The notes: generated from the sequence alone by a model not told the origin. 64,000 nucleotides of DNA from Heligmosomoides polygyrus polygyrus (GCA_947396885.1 OX377202.1:77658643-77722642); one strand, 5' to 3'. Positions 1 to 10,528 are shown, counted from the first letter of the stretch. Numbers and translations are program-made.

Positions 1-210
1 AATGCAAAGCTGAGGTAGGGCTTGAGTTCGCGCGTAATATAAATATCATCGGAAACAAGGTTCGCATGTCGGCAAGCTAACTTAGGCAGATCACTTTATA
101 GGTGTCTCTCCTTTTTTAGATCATGTTTCACGTTTTCACCCATCTTCATTCTGGACGTTATAGGGTTCTGAAAATGATTAACCGATAAGATTTTCGAGTG
201 ATTATGCTCT

Positions 211-700
211 ATGAGTTCAAGCTCCAAACTCCTACAACTGAGGCAACTTGTAATATTCCGAGCGCATTTTTGTTGGAATCGCCTTCAGAACGTCAGCGTG
301 ATAATGGTTCGTAAAGTTTTCTTCTGGAAATTTCAACACCTGAACCAGCCTGTTCGTGGTCGGAGGACGACGCTAGACGATCAAATTTTAAGAGCTTTAA
401 GAGCAGAGAGCTAAAGCCGGAAGAAACTATCCTAAGAAAGCAGCAAATATGGATGTCACCTCCGCTAAAGCATCAAGGCAATCGACATGCGGAAGGGAAA
501 ACAGAAGTGGATACCTCATACCTCGACTGACGAGCAGAGCCAGACTTACCTCAACATCTGTTCAAACCTTGTTCGCCTGGAAAAGGATCCGTTCTTAGAT
601 CGCTTGATAACCATAGGTGAGAAATGACTCTAGCAGAAAGATGATAGCAGAAAGCGAGGAGATCTGGGTGGATAAGGCTTTCCCACTATCAGACTTTCTT
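211..700 (+). pseudogene. mariner-family transposase remnant
   Basis: This is a decayed mariner (Tc1/mariner superfamily) transposase. The family cuts and pastes DNA at TA sites in the nucleus. The N-terminal part (211-414) keeps a helix-turn-helix-like stretch ending in RGRRTTLDDQILRAL, which matches the mariner linker between the DNA-binding domain and the catalytic domain. In another frame, 478-626 reads KWIPHTSTDEQSQ, then LNICSNLV and DPFLDRLIT, then a stop where the family has the first catalytic aspartate (DEKW). This block is the most diagnostic part. A further IWVDKA piece follows at about 660-680. At least two frame changes and a stop make it non-functional. The catalytic D34D region was not found, so it is also truncated. 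Terminal inverted repeats were not located. Family assignment rests on remembered motif order, not on a search. Confidence 0.72.
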
Positions 701-2033
701 ATACCGGATTTCCGCTGCAGTTCTGTTATTTTTTGTTTTCCTGAGTCCTATAGTTGTTATTTAGAGAATACTAAGTTGCGAAGGATGTGGCCGACAGTGG
801 CGGACAAAGGAGGAACCAACCTGCTCCAGAAGAGCGCTGGCCTCATTCCTCGAAAGTCACCCGGCAGAAATTAACGCGGTTTGGCATCAAGGCTGTTCCT
901 CACCCTTCTTGTTTTTTATTTTCTATTTTCTAATTATTTTTCCTTCCCAATCGATTATCACTTTTCTGAGCTCTTGTTAGAACCTGCAACAATAGCAGTC
1001 TAATCTGGATTACCTTAAACCCGACCTTCAAAAGTTTTTGATTATTTATTATTATATTTATCTATTATTATTATTTATTATTATTAGCTTAGATTTTTAT
1101 TGTAGAGGGAGGCATTCCTTACCAAAACGTTGGAAGCTGGGTTGAATCGTTTGGCTTTCACTTTTATCAATAAAGCTATGTATGAGCCAAGCTGTGACAA
1201 TTTGAACTACGACGCCTGTCTCGGCAACTACTTTTGCAACAAATACTCCAAGCTCGCAAGGCCAACCAGAAGGAAAATGCGTGCACATAATGCAAGAGTT
1301 CAAGCTCTGCCTCAGTCTCACTTTTTAATCTTGGCAGCTGCCGCTCCGTACCCATGGTCTAATCTACGCAGTTGCCGCTGCTCCTTCAGTAAACGGCGAT
1401 GAGGCACCGTACCTGAATTCTCTTTGTTGGCCACGTTTCCAAAATCTGACAATGAATTCTGTAAGATTGAGGCAATATCTGCTGAGAGATAAATCATTTA
1501 TTCTCTAGACGATAGTTTTGAACAATTATTTTGTCATAATTAAATACCCATTAAAGTTCTCATAGACTCCGGGAACCTGGATCTCCCACTAACACCCCTT
1601 GTGTTCGATAAAGAAATGGTGGAGAACTGTAGTATAATTCTTATATACATATATAATTCCTATTTGATTTGACCTTTGAGGCTCTTATGTAGGCGATCCA
1701 GCCAAAACGTTAGCCAATAAATTCGTTTAACAACGAAAAGAGCCTAAAAAGACAACAACAAACATGGTAATTACTTCAGATGGTTTAGAAGTCCAATAAC
1801 CAGCAGCGAGGCCACCATACCTTGCAGGAGGTAAGGACTGCCACCCTTTGTCTACGATAGGACAATAAAATGCTTCCAAATTCTTTAGCTTAGCGGCAGA
1901 AGGCTCTCTTCCATTCATCCGACCACCGCGTGAAGCAAAAAATACCGTCCTATCGGCAAACTCAATCCCGAATTCCAGTACTGACATGTCTGTCTGTTGC
2001 ACGGATCACCTACCGTTGGTAGTGTTGCACGGT
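701..2033. other. no recognisable gene
   Basis: AT-rich DNA. Small open frames at 1097-1402 (both strands) and 1727-2002 (minus) have no motif I recognise. The minus-strand frame at 1727-2002 (91 codons, GGRMNG and PPARYGGLAAGYW segments) has protein-like composition and could be an exon remnant, but there is no support beyond composition. Confidence 0.4.
1041..1087. repeat. (ATT)n-type microsatellite
   Basis: An imperfect run of ATT/TTA triplets. It is simple sequence with no associated feature. Confidence 0.85.
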
Positions 2034-2051
2034 CATTTATCTCCACTTCAG

Positions 2052-2104
2052 AAGCGATGCGGTTCGTCGGACTTGCCGGACTAGTCGCCATTTTGTACCT
2101 AGCC
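2052..2104 (+). CDS. candidate first exon encoding a signal peptide
   Basis: A pyrimidine-rich tract ending in CACTTCAG (AG at 2050-2051) resembles a nematode 3' splice or trans-splice acceptor. It is followed after five bases by an ATG at 2057. The reading frame starts MRFVGLAGLVAILYLA, a textbook signal peptide with one Arg and a long hydrophobic core. A strong donor-like GTATGT at 2105 would end the exon after exactly 16 codons (phase 0). Without splicing the frame ends at 2152 after 31 residues. No downstream exon was identified; the next kilobase is microsatellite and AT-rich DNA. It may therefore be a real small secreted protein, a dead exon or chance. Confidence 0.3.
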
Positions 2105-2180
2105 GTATGTTTGCTTGCGCCTGCCTCCCTTCTAGGAGCTAATGTTATGTAACGATGTACTCATTATTCATAGAGTATTT

Positions 2181-2242
2181 GTAGTATAGTATAGTAATAG
2201 TATAGTATAGCATTAGTATAGTATAGTGTAGTATATTATTAG
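2181..2242. repeat. TATAG-type microsatellite
   Basis: An imperfect tandem run of GTATA/TATAG pentamers with single-base interruptions, about 60 bp. Confidence 0.85.
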
Positions 2243-2503
2243 TATTTCAAGTCAACTTTTTTAGACGCTATGGTGGTTGGGTCACTTCACATCTCGCTAG
2301 GATTTATCATTTATGGAAAATATAAAAAAAGACACATAATAGGAAGGTAATAAGTTTATGAGCACAAAAGAGATAAAAATGATGTCATAGTAATTGAGGT
2401 GGAAAGTAGTTTATTGCATAAGAATAGCGCAAGGAATGGAATGATAGCGAAACCGGTTAAAAAATTTTCATGTACATCCTACTGTATACATATAAAGGAG
2501 TAG

Positions 2504-2580
2504 TTTGTGTGTTGTGTGTGTTGCGTGCGTGTTGCGTATGTGGTGTGTTGTGTGTTGTGTATTGTGTGTATGTATGTGTT
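2504..2580. repeat. GT-rich microsatellite (TGTGTTG-like)
   Basis: Alternating GT with interspersed TTG and TGCG variants over about 77 bp. It is simple sequence on a purine/pyrimidine alternating pattern. Confidence 0.85.
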
Positions 2581-3106
2581 TCCGTCCGTTCGTCATAACT
2601 TGAGTGGGGGCACTGCGTCTGGGCTATACTCAACGATTAGGGGCCCTCCAAAACTTTAGCCCTTGTGTAATTGAGGTCGCTGAACACGAATCTGAAGTTC
2701 GTTTTTGAAGCATTGATCAACATCAAACGATTTTGGTCAAATTTCCCTTTTTTGTGGATGTCCGTTCCTTTCTAACATGACGCAGTTGTAACGTAATAAT
2801 TAAGGTGATCTTCCTACGAAAACCAAGACATAGGCTGCAGCTGAAGTTGACGATGAGAAATTATTACTACTGCAAACCCGTTGAAAAGCCGTCAGTGCGG
2901 CTGAGAGGCCGTTCTGGTGGATAGTATAACGATAAAATACTAACCTGGATGCTATGACGGAAGCATCTCTACGCTATTTCTAAAGGGTAGGGGTGGGGAG
3001 TTATGCATTGTTAGTAACGACAACAATCCATAAACCGAGCATTTTGTTATCTATAATCCTGGAAAAAAGATAATAAACGCGGGTGGATAACGGCAAGCAA
3101 ACAAAC
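2581..3106. other. no gene; one copy of a dispersed GCTGAACACGA motif
   Basis: No open frame of interest. At 2689-2711 the stretch GCTGAACACGAATCTGAAG is similar to two copies near 14.6-14.7 kb. A CGTCATAACTTG block lies about 100 bp upstream of it, and a similar block is also upstream of the 14,699 copy. It is probably a relic of a dispersed repeat. Confidence 0.45.
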
Positions 3107-3640
3107 CTATTCGATCAAGGGATCTTCGTCGTTTCGAGATCTGATTCCAGAGTAGAAACATCTTCGACTGCTTGAAGTTCTGCCATTCATACATTGCTTC
3201 CAGGAAATAGTCCCACAACGATGTTTTGAGTCCACTTCTCTTTTTACCAGTCCTCTAATGTGAGCCCATACTGCTTCGGTGCCATGGGTATTCACTCCGG
3301 CGAAGAGATCCACGAAGTGTTCCCTATGGTTCACCCTTTTGTGGAGATTTCCTAAGTTGTTTAAGTTCGCAGGCCTTCCAGCTATCAGTGTAATTCGGAG
3401 TCCCGGGCAAAACGTATTTCTTGACAATGTCATCCAATGTTGATGAACCACGTGATGAGGTAATTTCAGCAAACATTTCCTTCATGTTTTGAATCATCCG
3501 TCAACCGTCCAACTTTTGCTCACGGCCTCAGTCATATTTCCTTTTGACCACGTAGGTTTCATCAATGTGTAATATACGAATCGGTCTTTTAAGTTTAAAA
3601 AGATATCCAAAAGGGATTCCACAATCACGTAGCCGTTGAT
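3107..3640 (-). pseudogene. ISXO2/Merlin-like DDE transposase remnant
   Basis: Minus-strand coding relic of the ISXO2-like (IS1595/Merlin) transposase domain, a DDE nuclease that moves short DNA elements. In order from high to low coordinates: IDETYVVKRKYD at about 3535-3570 (first acidic motif, followed by the family's KRKY), LPGTPNYTDSWKA at about 3370-3410 in another frame (second acidic motif), then VNHREHFVD followed by THGTEAVWAHIRGLVKR at about 3240-3340 (third, glutamate motif in the TEAVW context). The C-terminal EFMW-like segment is degraded. The motif spacing fits the family, but the segments are in different frames and an in-frame stop follows the first motif. The N-terminal zinc ribbon was not found upstream. 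Terminal repeats were not located. Confidence 0.7.
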
Positions 3641-4477
3641 CACACTGCACCATTGTTTTTGTCCTGGCGGCGAACTGCGGAGTTCTACCTCTCGATTGAA
3701 CCTACCGGTGCTGATGCATTGTCCGGCCGACGAGACTGACGGTGTGAGGGATCTCGTGTCGAGTCATAGGCCTCATTCTAACTGAGGGTAAAGGAATGGT
3801 GGGGTTATGTATAGGGTACAGATAGTAATAGTGAGAAGCTGCGTGTGCCTGAAGGAATGGAAAATACGCAGGCAGTTTTTGGCGGGCAATCGGCTGTAGA
3901 GCAAAGAAATTGTTAAATTGGATCGCAGTAAAGAGACCGCATTTGCTAAAGGAAAGAAACTTTCGCGGCTTCTAGAATTAGTGATAATGGGGAGCGTCAT
4001 TGACTACGTTGGCACTGGGGCGCACTAACTACACAAACGTCCCTGAAAAGATCCCTTGTTGAATGATGCTGAAAGGAGTTTCAGTATACTCCGACCAACC
4101 TGAAGGAATTAGTGCCTCTCTTCATCTATGCCAGCCAAACGTCTGGTACATTACTCGCGCTCTTCTCGTGCTCTCCTACGTCACTCTTCGAGTTCCGTCA
4201 GTTCTTCGGAGCTAAAGTACCGTATCTTTTGATAAAATCCCGGAAAAGCCGCGTTTTCGCAGTTTTTTGGTCTTTTGAAATAACTCCTTCAGTTAACTAT
4301 TTGAGAAAACAATAATCAAGAATTTACCGTGCTTTGGAAAACGCACTTCATTGTTGTAAACGAGTTGCCTTTTTTCTGCTTGGAGGTCAACCTTCGGTAT
4401 GATTTTTCGAAATAATTCTTTTAAAATGTAATCATTTGAAATGTTTGAGTTAAGCATCTCAAGCTCTATCCAGTGTC
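3641..4477. other. no recognisable gene
   Basis: Short open frames on both strands (for example minus 3773-4000 and plus 4112-4315) lack recognisable motifs. The part next to 3640 may include the rest of the Merlin-like element, but I could not demonstrate this. Confidence 0.4.
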
Positions 4478-4483
4478 CGGATT

Positions 4484-4548
4484 TGTTCAACTCTTTTCAT
4501 TGACGTTTTTCAACGATATCTCGATTTCGACCACTTGTTCCTCAGCCT
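4484..4548. repeat. dispersed repeat, copy 1
   Basis: The segment containing TTTTCATTGACGTTTTTCAA and then CGATTTCGACCACTTGTTC recurs in diverged form at 7762-7826 (TTTTCATCGACGTTTTTGAC ... CGATTGCGACCACTTGTCC). The two copies are in the same orientation. They flank the LINE at 5004-7640, and neither is itself LINE coding sequence. Confidence 0.6.
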
Positions 4549-5003
4549 TCGCGGGCCGTCCAAGGATCAGCTTCAATGGCGTTGACAAGGAAATAAATAT
4601 TAAATAAGCGATTAAAGCAGAACTTTCTCAAATGGCTCCGATAGTCGAATACTCCTAGAAACCCCTCAGAAGTAGGCAAGATGACCCATAATATAGACTG
4701 AGACTAAGTCTTGAAATAACTCTTAAAATTCAATCATTCTCACGCGTCTCGACCGTGAGTGGCCGGTCCTTCCCGATCGTGTCGACTTTTATCGCTCAGT
4801 TGCCTTTCGAGCGACTCTTCCGGCCTACTTCTAGCTTATTCTCAACTGCAGTGGTCGTCTGTGTCGGTTGTCTGTTATCCTGAGTCACTGTGGATGGTTC
4901 CTCACTGAATTTGTCAGCTCCATCGACTGAAAGGGCCAAGATGGAAAGAGACGTCGATCCGGAATTGCCGCTTCCAGTCGATCTTCGTGAGTAGGTCAAC
5001 AGC
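4549..5003. other. LINE 5' region and unassigned DNA
   Basis: No independent gene. The last 100-200 bases probably form the 5' UTR of the LINE whose ORF1 begins at 5004. The open frames antisense to ORF1 here (4796-5170) are shadows. Confidence 0.4.
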
Positions 5004-5676
5004 ATGGCCAGATCGAAGCGCGTGCCGGAGTGCATCAAGCAGGTGATCCAGGCTATGGCAGAAGAGATGAGCGTTCTTAAGCTCGAAAACGGTGCGTTGA
5101 AGTCGCAATTAGATGATTTGCGAAAAAGCAACACTATTTCCGTTCCAGTCGTCGTGCCGCCTGTTTCCAATGATTCCGCCGCTAAAGACGTGGATCCGTC
5201 TGCAAAGGTTGAAATGTCATACCACGATACTGAACGATCTCGGTCGCTGATAATAAGTGGTGTCTCGGAATTAAGTTCTGCTTGTGTTAGAGAGCGTGTG
5301 TCTCATGATTTCCATTCGTATGTAATATTATGGATTTTCTTGGAGTCGAGTGCAATCCAGTGGCTGTTTATCGATTAGGTAAGCCCAACGAGGGCAGGAG
5401 CGGATTACCAAAAGTTGTACTACGTTCTTTCGTTTTTCTTTCGTATTGCAGTACTTCGAGCTCCCCGTCCTCGGTTTCTCCCCCCCCCCAAAGGGATTTT
5501 TCCCTGGGAATCCCTCATACTTGAGGAGAGGTATTCAAAGGAAGGAAGAGCGTAAGCTACTCAATGTTAGTTCTAAGAGGGTTTCTGATGTTCAACCCTG
5601 CGGCGCTAGCCAAAGTGGTGGGAACACAGAAGCCCGAACCTGTTTTGCGACAAATGACTCAGGAGAGGAAAATTGA
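5004..5676 (+). pseudogene. CR1-like LINE ORF1 (frameshifted)
   Basis: ORF1 of a CR1-like non-LTR retrotransposon, a nucleic-acid-binding chaperone of the RNP. It starts MARSKRVPECIKQVIQAM, followed by a short coiled-coil-like segment (EEMSVLKLENGALKSQLDDL, residues 20-40). Next comes an RRM-like region with RSLIISGVSE, then, after a frame change near 5325, DFLGVECNPVAVYRLGKPNEG, the conserved part of these ORF1 proteins. A second frame change around the poly-C tract at 5471-5480 leads into a basic tail (RKEERKLLNVSSKRVSD) ending at a TGA. That stop overlaps the next start as ATGA (5673-5676), an arrangement compatible with termination-reinitiation. An in-frame stop lies just upstream of 5004, which supports that start. 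Broken by two frameshifts. Confidence 0.7.
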
Positions 5677-6495
5677 AAAGCTTTCGTAGGTATAGCCACC
5701 GTTCGATACCATGTTTTTACGCAAATGTCAGGTTCCTATCGAAAAACTCGGAGTATATTAAAATGGTGTTGGGGAAAGCATACGATATCTACGCTTTCTC
5801 AGAGACTTGGTTCAGTGTCTCCCATGCAATATCAGCTTTACTAGGAGATATGTCTCATGACTATGATATATATAGTTCGTTGTGACCGTCCTAAAAGATC
5901 TGGAGGTGTTTTACTATTGGTTCCGTTGAGGCTTTCTTTGTCTATTGTTTTGCAGGAGTCAGTGGATCATGCATATGAAATACTTGAAAGCGATATATTT
6001 GGAGATAGATCGAGTTTTAGATTCGTTGTTGTTTACAGAGCGCCGTCGTCCGTGTTTTCCAAAACTGAACAACTTTTAAAAGCCTTGAGTGATCTGGTGG
6101 TATGTGAGTTCAATTCAGTAATTGTTGGTGACTTTAACATGCCTGAAAATGGTAACAACACAGGTGATAAGGTTTCCACTTCAACAGCTACATATTTCGG
6201 TTTTGGAAAACTTATATTTTGTTATGACCTTACCCAGCATGTAAAATGCAATACTAGGGGTGGTAGAACTTTTGATCTTGTGTTCACAAATGGCAAAAAT
6301 TTAATAGATGAGTTGGCCATTCTCCCTGTTGGCACAATAATCATTGCAGTTTCTCCTTTAATTTATATTTATTAATTTATTGTTCCATAGGGTTAACAAC
6401 GCCTATCTTTCAAAGGGTTTTTTGTCTTGTGATTTTAATGACATGTGTACCAATTTGGCCCAGGTCCGCTGGATAGAGTTATTTGATTTAATTAG
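5673..6495 (+). pseudogene. CR1-like LINE ORF2, endonuclease part
   Basis: The apurinic/apyrimidinic-type endonuclease domain of LINE ORF2, which nicks target DNA for priming. Visible motifs are YANVRFLSKN (Asn motif), YDIYAFSETWF (catalytic Glu), a frame change near 5880, RSGGVLLLV, FVVVYRAPSS, VIVGDFNMPEN (catalytic Asp and Asn) and RGGRTFDLVFTN. The last SDH motif is not seen. After another frame change the LINE continues as LSCDFNDMCTNLAQVRWIEL up to about 6495, where homology stops abruptly at a GC-rich segment. Frameshifted and cut off before the reverse transcriptase. Confidence 0.75.
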
Positions 6496-6496
6496 T

Positions 6497-6850
6497 GCCT
6501 GAGGAAGCCCCACGCGGGGTACGCGTGGAGGGGCAGGGCGCTCAGAGCGGAAGCTGCGCGTGGCCCTCCACGTGGACACCGCGTGGGCAGAGGTGTTCGA
6601 TGCCAGGCAACCAACCAGTTCATTGGGTAGTGTTTTCCCCACGGTGCATACTGGTTGCAGGCCAGGACTGAAGGGGATGCATTTCAGTGGGGAGTGAAGG
6701 GATAGACCCGGGAAATCCCTACTGCGGAAGTGGCACTTCAGGGCATGGGACCAATTCACATCCCCGGGGTACTAGGCCTTGGCAGCTTCGGGTGCCCCAT
6801 GGGGCATGTTGGTGTCCCACGTATATACGGCACAGTACTGGGCCGCCGAC
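6497..6850. mobile_element. GC-rich segment interrupting the LINE
   Basis: About 350 bp, clearly more GC-rich than both flanks, lies between LINE endonuclease-side and RT-side sequence. It holds a hairpin (6509-6587) and a perfect 14-bp palindrome TGCCCCATGGGGCA (6793-6806). No transposase is seen, and terminal inverted repeats or a target duplication are not convincing. Because most of the RT is missing, it could be an insertion, or filler at a deletion junction. Confidence 0.45.
6509..6587. repeat. imperfect inverted repeat, 24-nt arms
   Basis: Left arm 6509-6532 begins CCCACGCGG and ends GTGGAGGG. Right arm 6564-6587 is its reverse complement at 21 of 24 positions. The loop is 31 nt. Confidence 0.8.
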
Positions 6851-6879
6851 TTGCGACAAGCTTGATTTTTCCGATCTCA

Positions 6880-7640
6880 TCCTTTCGAGCTGTAAGTTGG
6901 CCCAGAACACAACATTTCAAACTTTTAAAGCACATTCAGTTAGAAATAAATCTGCCATAGTTAAAGCATATAAAACCGATATCCGTCCTATCGTCCTATA
7001 GTAAAATTCAGTTCAACGGTTTTGCCCTAGCACTAGAAAAAATATACATGCTATCGAAAAGGTCCAGAATAATTACACATGGAACCTTCTTGTAAGAATC
7101 GGCGGTTTTCCTTATTCAAAATTTTTAATGCATCTATAAGGAACAAATATTTGGGCTGCATACGCTGGAGTCTTGGCGGAAGGTATTTGATTTATGCATG
7201 GTTCACAGATTATTGCACAATTCAAGTCTTTATGCTCCAAAAAATTTTTCGTTATCGCTGCCTCCAGATCTAGAGGTCCGGTTTTTAAGATAAGTCTTAA
7301 GCCATCCAAAACCAAGGTACGTGCGCAGTATTTTACTGTCAGGGCTGGTAGCGCCTACCTTGAAGTCACGAAAAATCTTACTAACAAGTTGAATCTGATC
7401 GTGAGTCAGCTTAAGAGTGGTGTCGGACATGTTACACAGTCACAGTATCTCTTATGTTTTTGATATGGGCCAGTCATTTACTCTTACTATACTTCGCCAT
7501 CTTACTCCGGTTGTAAACGATTGTAGTGTTTTTAATTTCATTTCTTCTGCACCGTGTTTTACCATCTCAACACTGTTTTGTTGTTTGTTGTTTTATATCA
7601 CACAATTGCCTTATGTGAACGTAATATACTTAATACTTAA
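6880..7640 (+). pseudogene. CR1-like LINE ORF2, end of RT and 3' region
   Basis: C-terminal part of a CR1-like reverse transcriptase polyprotein. The order, over several frames, is AIVKAYKTDIRPIV (thumb-region motif), NIHAIEKVQNNYT, LLVRIGG, RKVFDLCMVHRLLHNSSLYA, then VRAQYFTVRAGSAYLEV. These are the usual closing motifs of the family. The catalytic palm (FADD) is absent, so it was lost between 6495 and 6880. AT-rich 3' sequence follows and may end at the TACTTAATACTTAAT run at about 7628-7642. It is probably the same insertion as the upstream ORF1/endonuclease, because orientation and degree of decay agree. Confidence 0.7.
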
Positions 7641-7694
7641 TCATTGGAGAAAAGAAATACATGATTGTGATCAGCAGCTCAAGCTCTGTAAAAA

Positions 7695-7925
7695 ATAAGA
7701 GATACTACAGATATGAGAAATATCGGTGTAAATAATATAATATATGCAGAGCGTCAGGATTTGCTCAACATTTTCATCGACGTTTTTGACTGATCTCTCG
7801 ATTGCGACCACTTGTCCCTGTCTTCACCGCAACTGATTGTCTCAAATAACGCTATATGAAATACACTATAAAAGATAAGAGATACTACAGGGAAATATCA
7901 ATGAAGATAATATAATATATGGAGT
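7695..7925. repeat. direct repeat pair, about 180 bp apart
   Basis: ATAAGAGATACTACAG at 7695 recurs at 7875, and both are followed by GAAATATC and TAATATAATATATG. The region between includes the second copy (7762-7826) of the dispersed repeat seen at 4484. A local duplication of about 180 bp is the simplest reading. Confidence 0.65.
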
Positions 7926-9129
7926 TTTCAGAGTTGTTAAGATGACACGTAAATAGGATGCACAACAATTTTTACAAGCAACATGTGCTTCAAGGATGAA
8001 TACCAATACAGTAAACCGAGATTGTTGTCGTTCGTAAATATGACTCAGTTCATAAAACATTGTCAAAAAGGAAACAGGACAAAACGGAGAAAAAATAGCC
8101 GCAAAAACATAGTATTTTGAGGCAGCATAGGTAAAAACCAAACGAGAAACAGCAAACTCTCATCATACTTCCAGGCTAAACAGTGCTTTCTCTTGCCTTT
8201 CCCTTCCAGAAAATCGATACGCGCTCCAAGATTCGAGCTGGGAAACTTCTCGGTGACGGCTTGGCACATCTGTCTCATGCCGATCTTTAAGGAAACTGCT
8301 GTAGAAAGTTTCGGCATCAAAAATGCGTAATTATGCCAACTTCCACGAATATTAAAATGGTGTGAAAAATGGTAGACATCACTTTTAATCTTTTCGTCTT
8401 TGACTTTCGAATATGACCACTAGGTAACAAGAGAACAAGGATACCCTTCCCCAAAAATATTTTGAGAACTGCGAAGAATATTTGTCAGCCGAGTCAGTAC
8501 AGGAATCTCATCAAAGTGCTCGATTTTCGGAACTTCTCACGTGAGCAGCACACGTATCTCGTTTCACAGCAATACAACTCAAAATTGACCTGTGATAAAT
8601 CCATTTCCGAAAGAGACTCTTCAATCATTGTCCATTTCCTTTTTCCGTTGGTTTTTTCTAAGGGAGAACAATTCGCTATATGCATGAACGAAATATTTCT
8701 TGAGTAACCACCTCATCGGCTTGCCGCTACACAGATGTACTAGAACTTGTGTTCACTCTCCTGAAACTAAACGTAGGTACAAGGTGGCGGGGTTAAAGAG
8801 ACTCACTGAAGAAGGTAAAGAACTCTTGCGCGATTTTAAGACATAAGATTATAAACAAATAGGATGAACAGTATTAAAATGATCTGCCCCGTGGGAAGAT
8901 CGCCTCACTCTGTAAATCAAAATATTTCAGTCGCAGTCTCCGACGTGCCAAAAGCTGCACGAAACTCATTCGTGGGCATTTTCTTCAAATTAGATGGGCG
9001 AGATTAACCAGATCTTTGGAAAAAGTTATGTAAATCTTCTGCGGGATGTAATGGTGTTTCAGAGAAATGTGTGAACCCTCCATCTTAATTTTCACTCTTC
9101 GACCACAAGCGTCAACGCTCGGATGTTAG
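7926..9129. other. no recognisable gene
   Basis: AT-rich DNA. The longest frame (8063-8320, minus) contains FPSSNLGARIDFLEGKGKRK, which I do not recognise. Nothing here supports a gene call. Confidence 0.4.
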
Positions 9130-9775
9130 GTGAGAAAAAATGAAACGAACATTAAAGGCGCAGTCAAACGACTACTGAGTGCATTACGTGTAAACTCATT
9201 AACACACCCTAACGTCAATGATAAGCTAGAGTCTGTGCAAGACAGTTTTACAAGAGAGCTCTGGATAAGAGTACAGGCTGTGATTACACCATCACTCCCC
9301 CTGCCGCTGAAAGGAACAAGATCTTGAAGTTGCAGTTTCTTGCTTGCCGAAGAAAACGATACGGTTTAATCACAATATATAAGTTGATAAATGGCACTTT
9401 GGGCCTTTACCTCCGAGGTTTCTATACTGTATCACCTTCCAGCACTAGAGGTGGTCAAGGTAAGATACAAATACCAAGAGCTAGAACTAATGTAAGATCG
9501 GCTTTTTTTACACATCGGGCTGGCTCTGAGTTCCTAAAGTTCTCTAAGAAAGTCGTTGTGCCAAATTCATTGAAGGAATACGAAAGGCTCATTGACCGGT
9601 ATCTCTAAGAAGCTTCTTAACACCTTGCTGTGTTGTTGGTGTTTGTATTACTTATCGCAATCTGTGTTTTTCTGTTCATTAACACGATCCTTTTTGTCTG
9701 TTTGTTTGTTAGTATTCGTTTTAACCTGCGTGATTGTTCACGTACAAAATAAATGAATAAATAAATGATAAACGC
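9130..9775 (+). mobile_element. CR1-like LINE 3' fragment with octamer tail
   Basis: A 5'-truncated second LINE copy, the usual outcome of incomplete target-primed reverse transcription. It reads VNDKLESVQDSFTRELWIRV (9211-9270), then after a frame change RKRYGLITIYKLINGTLGLY and RARTNVRSAFFTHRAGSEFL, ending SLKEYERLIDRYL with a stop at 9606-9608. These are the same closing motifs as in the copy at 6880-7640, so both belong to related families. A 3' UTR follows, ending in AATAAATGAATAAATAAATG at about 9748-9768, the short-repeat tail expected at the 3' end of such elements. Confidence 0.72.
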
Positions 9776-10427
9776 TCCATAAAGAAAAGTTAGCTGAAAT
9801 AGGGTCAAATAAAATAGAACATTGATCTATTTTTGTTACATGTATAGATCATTCTGCTATATCTTCAATGACACCTCCATTCTCAGAAGCGTTCTTCGGT
9901 AACTTTTTCGTATTGGGATCACCAAACGGTTGAGCTTTCGCAACCTAAACAGCAACTTTATACCGTTGAAACAGCTTATTCGAACTTACTTTTATTCCTG
10001 TTCAGTTCTTTTTCTTTATCTCTGACAACTGGATTTCCTTGTCACTCACTAAAATAACCAATTCATATCTTTTTTCGATGACGGCGCAACAAAGCTCAAC
10101 AAAAAAGGCATTTCTGAACTCTAACGAAAATAAATGAAAAGATCAGGAAGGAATCCAAACCAAAAAGCCCACTGTAGACAGTCTGACCTAGAGGAACACA
10201 ATCTGTCATTGGCACCGCATGTGACACCTTCTTAACCGTAGACGTGTTAATAATGATTCTCTCTACCTTATTTTAAATCACCACGAGTTTAGCGTGGAAA
10301 AAAACAGAACTTGTAAATTAAACTTAAGATCAAACTCAACGGCCGACAACAGCGTCGCCGAAGTATAACATAGGTCTAAAGCCGCGTGCACCCTATAGGG
10401 TATATATATAGGGCATATATGCAGCGG
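9776..10427. other. no recognisable gene
   Basis: AT-rich sequence with no long frames. A CCCTATAGGGTATATATATAGG dyad-rich stretch at 10391-10412 leads into the inverted repeat at 10428. Confidence 0.45.
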
Positions 10428-10511
10428 CGGCAGCGGCAGCCGTGATTAGCATAAGAGCATCGATTTGGCGGGAATGGATGCCCCTATGCTTAATCACGGC
10501 TGCTGCTGCCG
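10428..10511. repeat. inverted repeat, 26-nt arms
   Basis: Left arm 10428-10453 (CGGCAGCGGCAGCCGTGATT...) pairs with right arm 10485-10511 (TATGCTTAATCACGGCTGCT...) with two substitutions and one bulge. The loop is 31 nt. Size and pairing are compatible with a pre-miRNA-like hairpin or a tiny palindromic element. No target duplication was seen. Confidence 0.75.
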
Positions 10512-10528
10512 AGATTGCATGCGCTTAA

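Noticed and set aside
4796..5170. 124-codon minus-strand frame
   Set aside because: It is antisense to the start of LINE ORF1, which has recognisable coiled-coil and RRM-like motifs on the plus strand.
8063..8320. 85-codon minus-strand frame as a host exon
   Set aside because: Composition is partly protein-like but no motif, splice pair or neighbouring exon supports it.
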